Of a stretch of 34,855 bases of DNA, positions 1 through 6,613 are shown in pieces. Each line of letters starts with the position of its first letter. The stretch's first letter is position 1. The notes below the pieces were generated by a model, which saw only the letters and a list, made by a program, of their open reading frames with translations, did no database searches and had not been told where the DNA came from. Location of the stretch: contig CAKOOW010000007.1 in NCBI GenBank assembly GCA_934098445.1, positions 1 to 34,855 on the forward strand. Reading direction: 5' to 3'. The position numbers and the translations under genes are program-made. The stretch comes from an uncultured Bacilli bacterium (lineage in GTDB: Bacteria; Bacillota_I; Bacilli_A; RF39; UBA660).

Positions 1-83
1 ACTCCGGCTCAATACCGAAATCATCTATTTGAATCCATTGCCTAAACTCTCTCTTTTTTATTTAGTCCTTGACAAAGGTTACA
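1..83 (+). mobile_element. 3' end of an IS3-family element (transposase C-terminus)
   Basis: The first 14 codons, entering from outside the window, read TPAQYRNHLFESIA and stop at TAA 43-45. A terminal 'sP.eYR.h' box is characteristic of the IS3/IS150-type OrfB integrase. The 38 bases that follow end in TTGACAAAGGTTACA, which I infer to be the right terminal inverted repeat, because IS3 ends typically finish in CA. The left part lies outside the window, so completeness and activity cannot be judged. Confidence 0.6.
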
Positions 84-149
84 TTTTAAAATTTCATCTC
101 TTTTTTGTGTGGTAATATGTAGTAAATAATAATAGGAAGGTGAGTATAG

Positions 150-346
150 ATGAAAGATTATTATTTGCTAATAGGATTAAATAGTAAGGAGGTTAAAATG
201 GTTAATATTAATCAAAATAGTAATTGATTAATAGAGGTTACTATTGAGATTAAAAGAAGAAGTTAAGATGTCCAGTCTGTAATAAATTTACAAGTATAAA
301 TTGTAAAATAAAAAGTCATAAATATTTAAAAGTTAAAAAGTCATAA
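150..346 (+). pseudogene. Degenerate ISL3-type transposase N-terminus
   Basis: Reading from ATG 150 gives MKDYYLLIGLNSKEVKM..., then an in-frame TGA at 225-227, then LIEVTIEIKRR. After a frame change near 255-268 the text continues as LRCPVCNKFTSINCKIKSHKYLKV and stops at 344-346. A short 'L.L' start, an 'i.v..kkkr' strand and a CPxC zinc-finger followed by '+.hkylkv' is the layout of the N-terminal zinc-finger region of ISL3-family transposases. The catalytic part is gone. One stop, one frameshift and the missing remainder make this a dead fragment. Confidence 0.55.
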
Positions 347-370
347 CTTAAGAAGAGTTATGACTTTTTT
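335..370. terminator. Bidirectional Rho-independent terminator
   Basis: Near-perfect hairpin: AAAAGTCATAACT pairs with AGTTATGACTTTT around a short AAGA-type loop, with A/T tracts on both sides. On the minus strand it overlaps the last codons of the YigZ-like gene, and it also closes the decayed transposase on the plus strand. Confidence 0.8.
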
Positions 371-720
371 GAGGGATTAACTACTTTACTAGCAGTTTCC
401 ATATAAGCACGGAATAAGCCTCCTGCTCCTAGTTTTATACCTCCAAAATACCTAATAACAATGATAAGAGTGTTATTTAGCTTTTTACGTTCTAAGACGG
501 TATAAATGGGAAGACCAGCAGTACCGTTTGGTTCTTTATCATCACTTTTTTTAGCGGTTCCTTGGATTATATAAGCATAAGGGAAATGTTTAGCTTTTTT
601 ATTAGTTTTTCTTAAAGAAGATAGTATAAGAGGGACTTCTTCTTGAGTATCTAGTTCATAGTAAAAGCCTAAGAAACGAGATTTTTTTATAATTATTTCA
701 TTAGAATTAATAAGTTTCAT
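358..720 (-). CDS. YigZ/IMPACT-family protein, single N-terminal domain
   Basis: Conserved family of unknown molecular role; in eukaryotes the related IMPACT domain affects translational control. Seen here: FLGFYYELDTQEE, the 'HFPYAYII' segment, DDKEPNGTAGLPI and the signature RYFGGIKLGAGGLFRAY. At about 120 residues it holds only the N-terminal UPF0029 domain. Usual bacterial YigZ proteins have about 200 residues with a second, ferredoxin-like domain, which is absent here; the stop lies inside the terminator hairpin. The open frame extends to GTG 727-729, but that GTG is part of the AGGTG ribosome site, so ATG 718-720 is chosen. The gene is divergent from uvrC. The family call is firm. Whether the short form works is unknown. 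Confidence 0.85.
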   Translation of the reverse strand: MKLINSNEIIIKKSRFLGFYYELDTQEEVPLILSSLRKTNKKAKHFPYAYIIQGTAKKSDDKEPNGTAGLPIYTVLERKKLNNTLIIVIRYFGGIKLGAGGLFRAYMETASKVVNPSKKS

Positions 721-737
721 AGAAAACACCTATAATA

Positions 738-770
738 ATTATAGCAAATTTAGAGAAAATACACTATAAT
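738..770. promoter_or_regulatory. Overlapping divergent promoters for yigZ-like gene and uvrC
   Basis: On the plus strand a TATAAT lies at 765-770, just upstream of the uvrC ribosome site (GAAAGG, about 778-784). On the minus strand TGCTATAAT (extended -10, hexamer at 738-743) precedes the YigZ-like gene. Neither has a good -35 box. Both would give very short 5' leaders. Confidence 0.45.
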
Positions 771-792
771 TTAGAAGAGAAAGGCATTAGAT

Positions 793-2580
793 ATGGAGAA
801 TTTAATTAAAGAAAAGTTACATTTAGTACCTAATCTTCCAGGGTCTTATCAGATGTTAGATGATAAGGGGACAATCATTTATGTAGGAAAAGCTAAGAAT
901 TTACATAGGAGATTAGCATCTTATTTTAACAGGGAACAAACAGGGAAGACTAAAAAGTTAGTAGAGAATATTAAAGATTTTAAGTATATAGTGGCTACTA
1001 GTGAGACGGAGGCTTTTCTAATAGAGATTAATCTTATTAAGAAGTATAATCCTAAATATAATATTATGCTTCGGGATGATAAGAGTTATCCTTATATAGA
1101 GTATATAAAGTATCCTTATCCTCGCCTTAAAATATCTAGGTATTTAAATATTAAAAAGAAGGATAATAGATATTTATTTGGACCTTATCCGAATGCTTAT
1201 GCGGCGAGGAGAATAGTAAATCTTATTAATAGGTTATATCCTTTGAAGAAGTGTGAGGGGTTACCTAAAGAAGTGTGTTTATATTATCATATTCATGAGT
1301 GTTTAGGGTATTGTAGTAAGTCTTTAGATCAAGAGAAACTTAAAGAGATGGAAAGTGAGATATTATCTTTCTTAAGAGGGAATAGTGAGGTCTTAAGAAA
1401 GAAGATCTTAGAGAAGATAAATATCTATAGTAAAGAGTTAAATTTTGAGATGGCGTTAGACTTAAAGAAGGAGTTAGAGTATATAGATTATATTACAGAG
1501 AAACAGAAAGTCGATTTACATGATTTAGTTAATAGAGATATTATTAATTATTATACAAGGAATGGGTATACTTCTATTACGTGGTTTTTTCTTAGGAATG
1601 GGAAGCTTTTAGGGAATAAGAATACCATATTAGCTATAGATTCTAAAGATGATATAGAGTCTTTTATAGGTAATTTTTACTTAAGAAATGAGATTCCTAA
1701 GGAAGTATTAATTCCTATGAGTTTGGATAAAGAGTTACTTAGTAAGACTTTAAATACGAAGTTTATTACCCCCGAAAAGGGAATTAAGAGAGAACTTCTA
1801 ATGATGGTTTTAACTAATGCGAAGATTAATTTTGAGAATGAGTTTAAACTAATAGAGGCTGATGAGGCCAGAACTACAAATGCTAATGAAGAGTTAGCCT
1901 TTGTCTTAGATATGCCTCATATTACGAGAATAGATATTTTTGATAATTCTAATCTTTTTGGGACTTTTGCGGTTTCGGGGATGGTAGTATTTATTAATGG
2001 GAAACCGAAGAAGAGTGAGTATCGGAAATATAAAATTCAAGTAGATAAGAATGATGATTATCATACGATGCAGGAAGTAATCTATAGAAGATATAATAGG
2101 GCTTTAATAGAAGGTAGTGTCTTACCAGATTTAATTATTACCGATGGGGGAGAGACGCAGATTAAGGCTGCAGAGGAGATGTTAGAAGACTTAGGACTTG
2201 CTATTAGAGTAGTAGGACTAAAGAAAGATAATCATCATAGGACTAATGTTTTAGTAGATAGTAATCTTAAAGAAATAAAGATTGATATGACTTCTAATCT
2301 CTTTCATTACTTAACAAGAATGCAAGATGAGGTGCATCGTTTTACTATTAATTATCATAGAACTATACGTTCTAAGGGATCAATTAGTAGTATCTTAGAT
2401 AATATTGAAGGAATAGGTCCGAAGAGAAAGAAAGAACTTATTAAGAAGTATGGAAGTCTTAAGAATATAGCTAATATTTCTAAAGAAGAGTTAAGTCTTA
2501 TAATACCTGAGAAAACAGCGAAGATATTATTAGAATATTTAAAAGATTATCTGGAGGATAAGAATAGTAAAAATGAATAA
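793..2580 (+). CDS. uvrC: UvrABC excinuclease subunit C
   Basis: Makes the two incisions around bulky DNA lesions in nucleotide excision repair, acting with UvrA and UvrB. Domain order fits the family. A GIY-YIG nuclease lies at residues 15-90 (GSYQ, then IIYVGKAKNLHRR with Y30 and R39/R40). A UVR motif that contacts UvrB is around 205-240. An RNase H-like C-terminal nuclease region carries DIFDNSNLFGT and the TDGG segment. A helix-hairpin-helix tail has IEGIGPKRKKELIKKYGS. Its 595 residues match the normal length. ATG 793 follows a GAAAGG site by about 8 bases. uvrA and uvrB are not in the window. The next gene starts 56 bases on, so co-transcription is possible. Confidence 0.97.
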   Translation: MENLIKEKLHLVPNLPGSYQMLDDKGTIIYVGKAKNLHRRLASYFNREQTGKTKKLVENIKDFKYIVATSETEAFLIEINLIKKYNPKYNIMLRDDKSYPYIEYIKYPYPRLKISRYLNIKKKDNRYLFGPYPNAYAARRIVNLINRLYPLKKCEGLPKEVCLYYHIHECLGYCSKSLDQEKLKEMESEILSFLRGNSEVLRKKILEKINIYSKELNFEMALDLKKELEYIDYITEKQKVDLHDLVNRDIINYYTRNGYTSITWFFLRNGKLLGNKNTILAIDSKDDIESFIGNFYLRNEIPKEVLIPMSLDKELLSKTLNTKFITPEKGIKRELLMMVLTNAKINFENEFKLIEADEARTTNANEELAFVLDMPHITRIDIFDNSNLFGTFAVSGMVVFINGKPKKSEYRKYKIQVDKNDDYHTMQEVIYRRYNRALIEGSVLPDLIITDGGETQIKAAEEMLEDLGLAIRVVGLKKDNHHRTNVLVDSNLKEIKIDMTSNLFHYLTRMQDEVHRFTINYHRTIRSKGSISSILDNIEGIGPKRKKELIKKYGSLKNIANISKEELSLIIPEKTAKILLEYLKDYLEDKNSKNE

Positions 2581-2636
2581 ATAAGCTTGATTTTTAGAGG
2601 TATTTAGAGTATTATTTTGAAAGGAAAAGGATTAGT

Positions 2637-3404
2637 ATGAGTTTAGCAGCGTATAATAAAGTGTTTTTCTATTATTTAGTAGATACTAGTTTTAATATGA
2701 AGGCTTTTGTAAATGAGTTTCCTATTATGGAATATGCTAACTTCTTAGAATTAGTAGATGGTCTTTTAGAGAAGATTGCTAGGGAGATAGAGAGTTTTAA
2801 AGAGGGATTAAGTCCTGAAGAAATAGAAGAGTTAAGGAATTTTTCAGAGTATAAATTACTCTTAGAAAAGCAAAAATATACTTTAGCAAGAAAACAAGAA
2901 TATTTAGAGACTTTAAAGGAGCAAAAGGAAAATAAGGTTTCATCACTTAGAAATGTTATTTTTGCGAAGACTCCTGCAGGTAATCCGTGTTTAATGCAAG
3001 ATTTAAAAACTATTTATAAAGAAAATTATGATAAATTTTTAAATACATTAGAACGATTAAGAAATAACGATCGAGATTTTAACTCCGAAAAACAAAAGCC
3101 AATGGATGGTGGTAGTTGCTTAAATGGTCTTTATGAAATTAAAGATTACCAGTTTAGACTTGTCTATATGATAATTAATAAAGATACGGTTTTAGCAATT
3201 TTAGCTGAAGATAATATAAAAGATACATCTAGTCTAAAAAAGACTAGACAACCATTTGAGCGTAAACTATTAGTAAGCAAGCAAGTAAAAAAATATCAAG
3301 AACAGTTAAAAGACCCAGTTCTTCGGGCACAGATTTTGGCTGAAAATGAAGAAATTTATCAACAATTAGTAGATGAATTGAGTAAGGGGCGGAAGGTTAA
3401 ATGA
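2637..3404 (+). CDS. Hypothetical protein with RelE/HigB-like C-terminal region
   Basis: Not recognised with certainty. Residues about 55-105 look like a charged coiled coil (PEEIEELRNF, LLLEKQKYTLARKQEYLE). From about residue 160 the text NGLYEIKDYQFRLVYMI, then DTVLAIL, then 'K.TSSLKKTRQPFER...KKYQEQL' follows the strand and helix pattern of RelE/HigB-type ribosome-dependent mRNA interferases (GLYElR..yRi.Y..., KKtqktP..ei..A..r...y). At 255 residues it is more than twice the length of a simple HigB. The downstream gene overlaps by four bases (ATGA) and encodes a small helix-turn-helix-like protein, the usual toxin-first HigBA order. The toxin reading is inference. A housekeeping role linked to queA is possible. 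Confidence 0.5.
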   Translation: MSLAAYNKVFFYYLVDTSFNMKAFVNEFPIMEYANFLELVDGLLEKIAREIESFKEGLSPEEIEELRNFSEYKLLLEKQKYTLARKQEYLETLKEQKENKVSSLRNVIFAKTPAGNPCLMQDLKTIYKENYDKFLNTLERLRNNDRDFNSEKQKPMDGGSCLNGLYEIKDYQFRLVYMIINKDTVLAILAEDNIKDTSSLKKTRQPFERKLLVSKQVKKYQEQLKDPVLRAQILAENEEIYQQLVDELSKGRKVK

Positions 3405-3631
3405 ACTTAGAAAATATGAAATTACAATTAGCGAATAAGATAGTTATGTATATGAAAGCAAATGGCATAAAAATTGAAGAGGTAGCAGCAATGCTAGAAA
3501 TGACACCAGAGACTTTTGATAAATGCTTTAATGAAATGAATTATAGTTTTTATAATATGGCATTTATGTGCTGCGAGAAGTTAGTACAAAATAAAAATTC
3601 AAGGAGAGTGTTACATAATGAATATAAATGA
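3401..3631 (+). CDS. Small Xre/HTH-like protein, possible antitoxin partner
   Basis: 76 residues. The stretch KIVMYMKANGIKIEEVAAMLEMTPETFDKCFN resembles the helix-turn-helix core of Xre/HigA-like proteins (first helix, then 'IEEVAAMLEMTPETF' as recognition unit). It begins inside the stop of the previous gene (ATGA overlap) and itself overlaps queA by 14 bases, so the three are translationally coupled. If the upstream protein is a RelE-type toxin, this is the natural antitoxin and repressor. It lacks an obvious second toxin-binding domain apart from the C-terminal 25 residues. The fold assignment is from pattern only. Confidence 0.5.
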   Translation: MNLENMKLQLANKIVMYMKANGIKIEEVAAMLEMTPETFDKCFNEMNYSFYNMAFMCCEKLVQNKNSRRVLHNEYK

Positions 3632-4646
3632 TTTTGATTATGATTTACCAAAGGAGTTAATTGCCCAAACTCCGTTAGAGAAACGTTCTGATTCTCGTCT
3701 TTTAGTAATGGATAAAAAGACGGGAAAACTTACCCATGAAGTATTTAAAAATATTACTGAGTATTTAAATTTGGGGGATGTTTTAGTTCTTAATAATACG
3801 AAAGTTATTCCGGCGCGTTTGATTGGGGAAAAAGAAGATACGAAAGCTCATATTGAGTTATTACTTTTAAATGATTTAGGAAATAAAAAATATGAGTGTT
3901 TAGCTAGACCCCAGAAGAGGTTACATGTAGGAACTATAGTTAGTTTTGGAGAGGGGTTATTACGGGCTAAAGTCTTAGAAATTAAAGGAGAAGGGATAGT
4001 TCATGTTGAATTTATCTATGAAGGGATTTTCTATGAGATTTTAGATAAACTAGGGGAGATGCCGTTACCACCTTATATTCATGAGAAATTAAAAGATAAA
4101 ACTAGATATAATACGGTTTATGCCAAGATTGAAGGGTCAGCGGCGGCACCCACGGCCGGACTTCATTTTACGAAAGAACTTCTAGAAGAAATTAAGAATA
4201 AAGGCGTTATTATCACTTATGTGACTTTGCATGTTGGTTTAGGAACTTTTAGACCGGTAGAAGAAGAAAATATCTTAGATCATAAAATGCATAGTGAGTT
4301 TTATATGATGAGTAAAGAGACGGCGGATATCTTAAATAAAGCGAAAAAAGAAAAACGTCGCATTATTAGTGTAGGGACGACTTCTTGTCGAACTTTAGAA
4401 ACGGTTGCTCATAAATATAACGGAGAGTTTAGAGAGTGTTCGGGGAATACGGATATCTTTATTTACCCAGGTTTTAAGTTTATGGCTATTGATGGTTTAA
4501 TAACTAATTTCCATTTACCAAAATCTACTTTAGTAATGCTTGTTAGTGCCTTATCTTCTAGAGAACATATCCTAAATGCTTATAGGGAAGCCGTTAAAGA
4601 TAAGTATCGTTTCTTCTCTTTTGGCGATGCGATGTTTATTAAATAA
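3618..4646 (+). CDS. queA: S-adenosylmethionine:tRNA ribosyltransferase-isomerase
   Basis: Transfers and isomerises the ribosyl group of S-adenosylmethionine onto 7-aminomethyl-7-deazaguanine in tRNA to form epoxyqueuosine. Family motifs run the whole length: LPKELIAQTPLEKRSDSRLL at the start, GDVLVLNNTKVIPARL, EGSAAAPTAGLHFT, VTLHVGLGTFRPV, TTSCRTLE, GLITNFHLPKSTL and the terminal FFSFGDAMFI. Length 342 is normal. ATG 3618 has AGGAG at about 3602 and lies inside the preceding small gene. tgt, which often follows queA, is not present; transcription instead seems to end at the hairpin at 4780. Confidence 0.97.
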   Translation: MNINDFDYDLPKELIAQTPLEKRSDSRLLVMDKKTGKLTHEVFKNITEYLNLGDVLVLNNTKVIPARLIGEKEDTKAHIELLLLNDLGNKKYECLARPQKRLHVGTIVSFGEGLLRAKVLEIKGEGIVHVEFIYEGIFYEILDKLGEMPLPPYIHEKLKDKTRYNTVYAKIEGSAAAPTAGLHFTKELLEEIKNKGVIITYVTLHVGLGTFRPVEEENILDHKMHSEFYMMSKETADILNKAKKEKRRIISVGTTSCRTLETVAHKYNGEFRECSGNTDIFIYPGFKFMAIDGLITNFHLPKSTLVMLVSALSSREHILNAYREAVKDKYRFFSFGDAMFIK

Positions 4647-4779
4647 TATTTTTTTAAGAATTAAGGTATAAAATTTAAAAATCCTCCTCATAATATGAAT
4701 GTAGTGATGATTAACCAGAACCATTTAGCTATAATAAAACCCAAAATCTTTATAAAATTTTTTCAAAGTATCACTACAG

Positions 4780-4806
4780 CATCCTAAAGTCATTTAGGAT
4801 GTTTTT
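4780..4806 (+). terminator. Rho-independent terminator after queA
   Basis: CATCCTAAA pairs with TTTAGGATG around GTCA, followed by TTTTT. It faces the plus strand. The convergent flippase gene ends inside the same hairpin (stop at 4794-4796). The 147 bases between queA and this point also carry a 9-bp inverted pair (4700-4708 with 4770-4778) but no gene. Confidence 0.8.
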
Positions 4807-6092
4807 GTATCTAAGATAGTCTTTAATTTCGCAGCATTTTGAAAAACGACATAGAAGATATTGATAGCTTCACTAATTACTAAACCATAAAGACCGATAT
4901 GAAGAAGACTAAAGATAAATAAAGATAAAAGTTTAATAATAACCCCGATAGTAGTGGTCTTTAGAGTATATTTACCATAACCAATACCTTGTAAGATACT
5001 AGAGATAGGGGCTTCTAGATAATAGAAGGTAAAGAAGGGGCTTAAACTTAAGATGTAGTTAGCGCCTTTAGAGGTATTATAGATTAATTTAAGGAGAAAA
5101 CTGCGGAAGATGGTAACGAAGATAACAGTTAAAAGACCAATGATACTAGAAAGAATAATAGCCTCTTGGGCTCTTTTTTTAACCAGATTATACTTATGTT
5201 CACTATAGAACTTAGAGACTTCAGGGATAATACTAGTACAGATGGCTTGAATAAGAAAAGAAGGCATTAGAAGAAGGGCTAGACTATAACTATTATAAAT
5301 GCCATATTCAAAGACAAAGAAAGAACTAGAGTAACCAATAGAAATTAAAGTATTGGAAAGAATAATAGGTTCTAGGAAGTAACCAATATTACCAATAATC
5401 CGGCTAGAGACTAAAGGAACGGAAGTATTAACTAGTTCTTTAAAGATAAGATTATCATAAGATATTTTGGTAATATTTAACTTCGTCTTTTTAGGTAAAA
5501 GAATTAAAAAAGTTATAATACTAGCTGTTTCGGTAACAATATTTAAAAGAAGAAAACACATAATACCTAGGACTAAGTTTTTCTTAATAAGATCTGGTAA
5601 GATAAAGATAATAAATAAGAGTCTAATGGATTGTTCAATACAATTAGAAATATTATTGGGAAGCATTTTTTGTTTCCCATAGAAGTAGCCTTTTAAAGTA
5701 CAAGCTAAAGCTATATTAGGCATAGCCAGGGAAGAAGCAATAATTAAGACTTTTAAACGGGGTTCATGAAGAAGAGTAGTGCTAATGAAATCGCTACTTA
5801 AGATAATTAAAATCATAATGAAAAAGTTAAGAAAGAGTAAAAAGATAATACCTTGTTCAATAATCTTTCTACTTTTATTTTTACCTTCGGCAATTAGTTT
5901 GGAAATAGCTTGGGGCATTCCAAAACCAGCGATAGTGACCATAAGAGAAAAGAAAGGCATAATAAGACTATAAAGACTTATTCCTTCAGTACCAAGAGTT
6001 CTGGTATATAAAATCTTAATAATAAAACTTAAAATCTTAACGATGAAACCTCCTAGACATAAGATAAAGGTACTTAAGAAAAATTGGTTCAT
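4794..6092 (-). CDS. spoVB: SpoVB-like polysaccharide/lipid flippase (MOP superfamily)
   Basis: A polytopic membrane protein with about 12-14 hydrophobic segments. The start FFLSTFILCLGGFIVKILSFI, then LYTRTLGTEGISLYSLIMPFF, and GFGMPQAISKLIAEGK are typical of the SpoVB/MurJ-like branch of the MOP exporters, which flip lipid-linked precursors for cell wall or spore cortex synthesis. At 432 residues it is shorter than SpoVB of B. subtilis (over 500). Its place beside comN and near queA matches the spoVB locus of Bacilli. ATG 6092 has AGGTGAT seven bases upstream. The family is sure. The precise substrate, and whether it serves sporulation rather than vegetative wall synthesis, is inferred. Confidence 0.85.
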   Translation of the reverse strand: MNQFFLSTFILCLGGFIVKILSFIIKILYTRTLGTEGISLYSLIMPFFSLMVTIAGFGMPQAISKLIAEGKNKSRKIIEQGIIFLLFLNFFIMILIILSSDFISTTLLHEPRLKVLIIASSLAMPNIALACTLKGYFYGKQKMLPNNISNCIEQSIRLLFIIFILPDLIKKNLVLGIMCFLLLNIVTETASIITFLILLPKKTKLNITKISYDNLIFKELVNTSVPLVSSRIIGNIGYFLEPIILSNTLISIGYSSSFFVFEYGIYNSYSLALLLMPSFLIQAICTSIIPEVSKFYSEHKYNLVKKRAQEAIILSSIIGLLTVIFVTIFRSFLLKLIYNTSKGANYILSLSPFFTFYYLEAPISSILQGIGYGKYTLKTTTIGVIIKLLSLFIFSLLHIGLYGLVISEAINIFYVVFQNAAKLKTILDTKTS

Positions 6093-6130
6093 AGTCGTAT
6101 CACCTATATAAATATTATGTAGATTTCTAC

Positions 6131-6159
6131 TTCAAAATTACAGGGATTTAGTTTATAAT
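6131..6159 (+). promoter_or_regulatory. Putative sigma-A promoter of the comN-like gene
   Basis: TTCAAA (6131-6136), a 17-base spacer and TATAAT (6154-6159) precede the 83-residue gene. The -35 matches four of six consensus bases. Confidence 0.55.
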
Positions 6160-6184
6160 AATTAAGAAGGGCAGCAGTGATGTT

Positions 6185-6436
6185 ATGGATTATGAATTTA
6201 GTAGTGTCTTAGATTTAAAAGCTCATATTAAACCGGCTTTAGATTCTAAGGTTAGGGAACTACAAAGGAAAAATATTAATTATGTTAGTCAGGATGATAT
6301 TTTTGAGTATTTAAGAAATATGGTTTGGCCTTTAAAAAGTAATTTGACTTTATATAATATTGTGGATGATATTTTAAATACGGATAATGAAATCTTCTCT
6401 AACTATGTTGTTAGTAAGATGAGAAATAGTCACTAA
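6185..6436 (+). CDS. ComN-like post-transcriptional regulator
   Basis: 83 residues of a small soluble protein. The pattern LKAHIKPALDSKVREL, then YVSQDDIFEYLRNMVW, then LYNIVDDILN matches the short post-transcriptional regulator family that includes B. subtilis ComN, which acts on comE mRNA and localises to the division site. Its position next to a spoVB-like gene is the same as in B. subtilis, which strengthens the call. No strong ribosome site is close to ATG 6185; AAGAAGGG lies somewhat far upstream (about 6164). In B. subtilis secDF, recJ and apt follow; here rel follows directly. No competence genes are visible in the window, so its target here is unknown. Confidence 0.7.
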   Translation: MDYEFSSVLDLKAHIKPALDSKVRELQRKNINYVSQDDIFEYLRNMVWPLKSNLTLYNIVDDILNTDNEIFSNYVVSKMRNSH

Positions 6437-6511
6437 GACTAAATAAGAATAAAATTAGACTTAGATTTAGATAAGAAAATAAAAAAAAGGCAATTGGCGC
6501 TTTTTAGACGA

Positions 6512-6539
6512 TTACTTTTAAAATTATTTGTGGTATAGT
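6512..6539 (+). promoter_or_regulatory. Putative promoter of rel
   Basis: An extended -10, TGGTATAGT (hexamer 6534-6539), with a weak TTACTT 16 bases upstream. The rel ATG is about 68 bases downstream of the expected start point. The remainder of the 177-base gap after comN shows no gene. Confidence 0.4.
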
Positions 6540-6613
6540 TAGTAAGCGAAAGAGAAAATTAGAGATTAATTAAACAGGTTGGCTTAGAAAGATGAAGATG
6601 AGGAGTGAAAAGA

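Noticed and set aside
198..227. Short frame with AGGAGG and ATG (MVNINQNSN), a possible leader peptide
   Set aside because: It is in the same frame as the decayed ISL3 transposase head, and the AGGAGG is simply the coding text of its Lys-Glu-Val codons. The stop is the inactivating mutation.
5467..5973. Open frames on the plus strand across the spoVB-like gene
   Set aside because: They are antisense to a well-supported membrane protein; their leucine/isoleucine-rich text is the complement of its hydrophobic codons. The same holds for plus-strand frames opposite mscL, yvcK and xseB.
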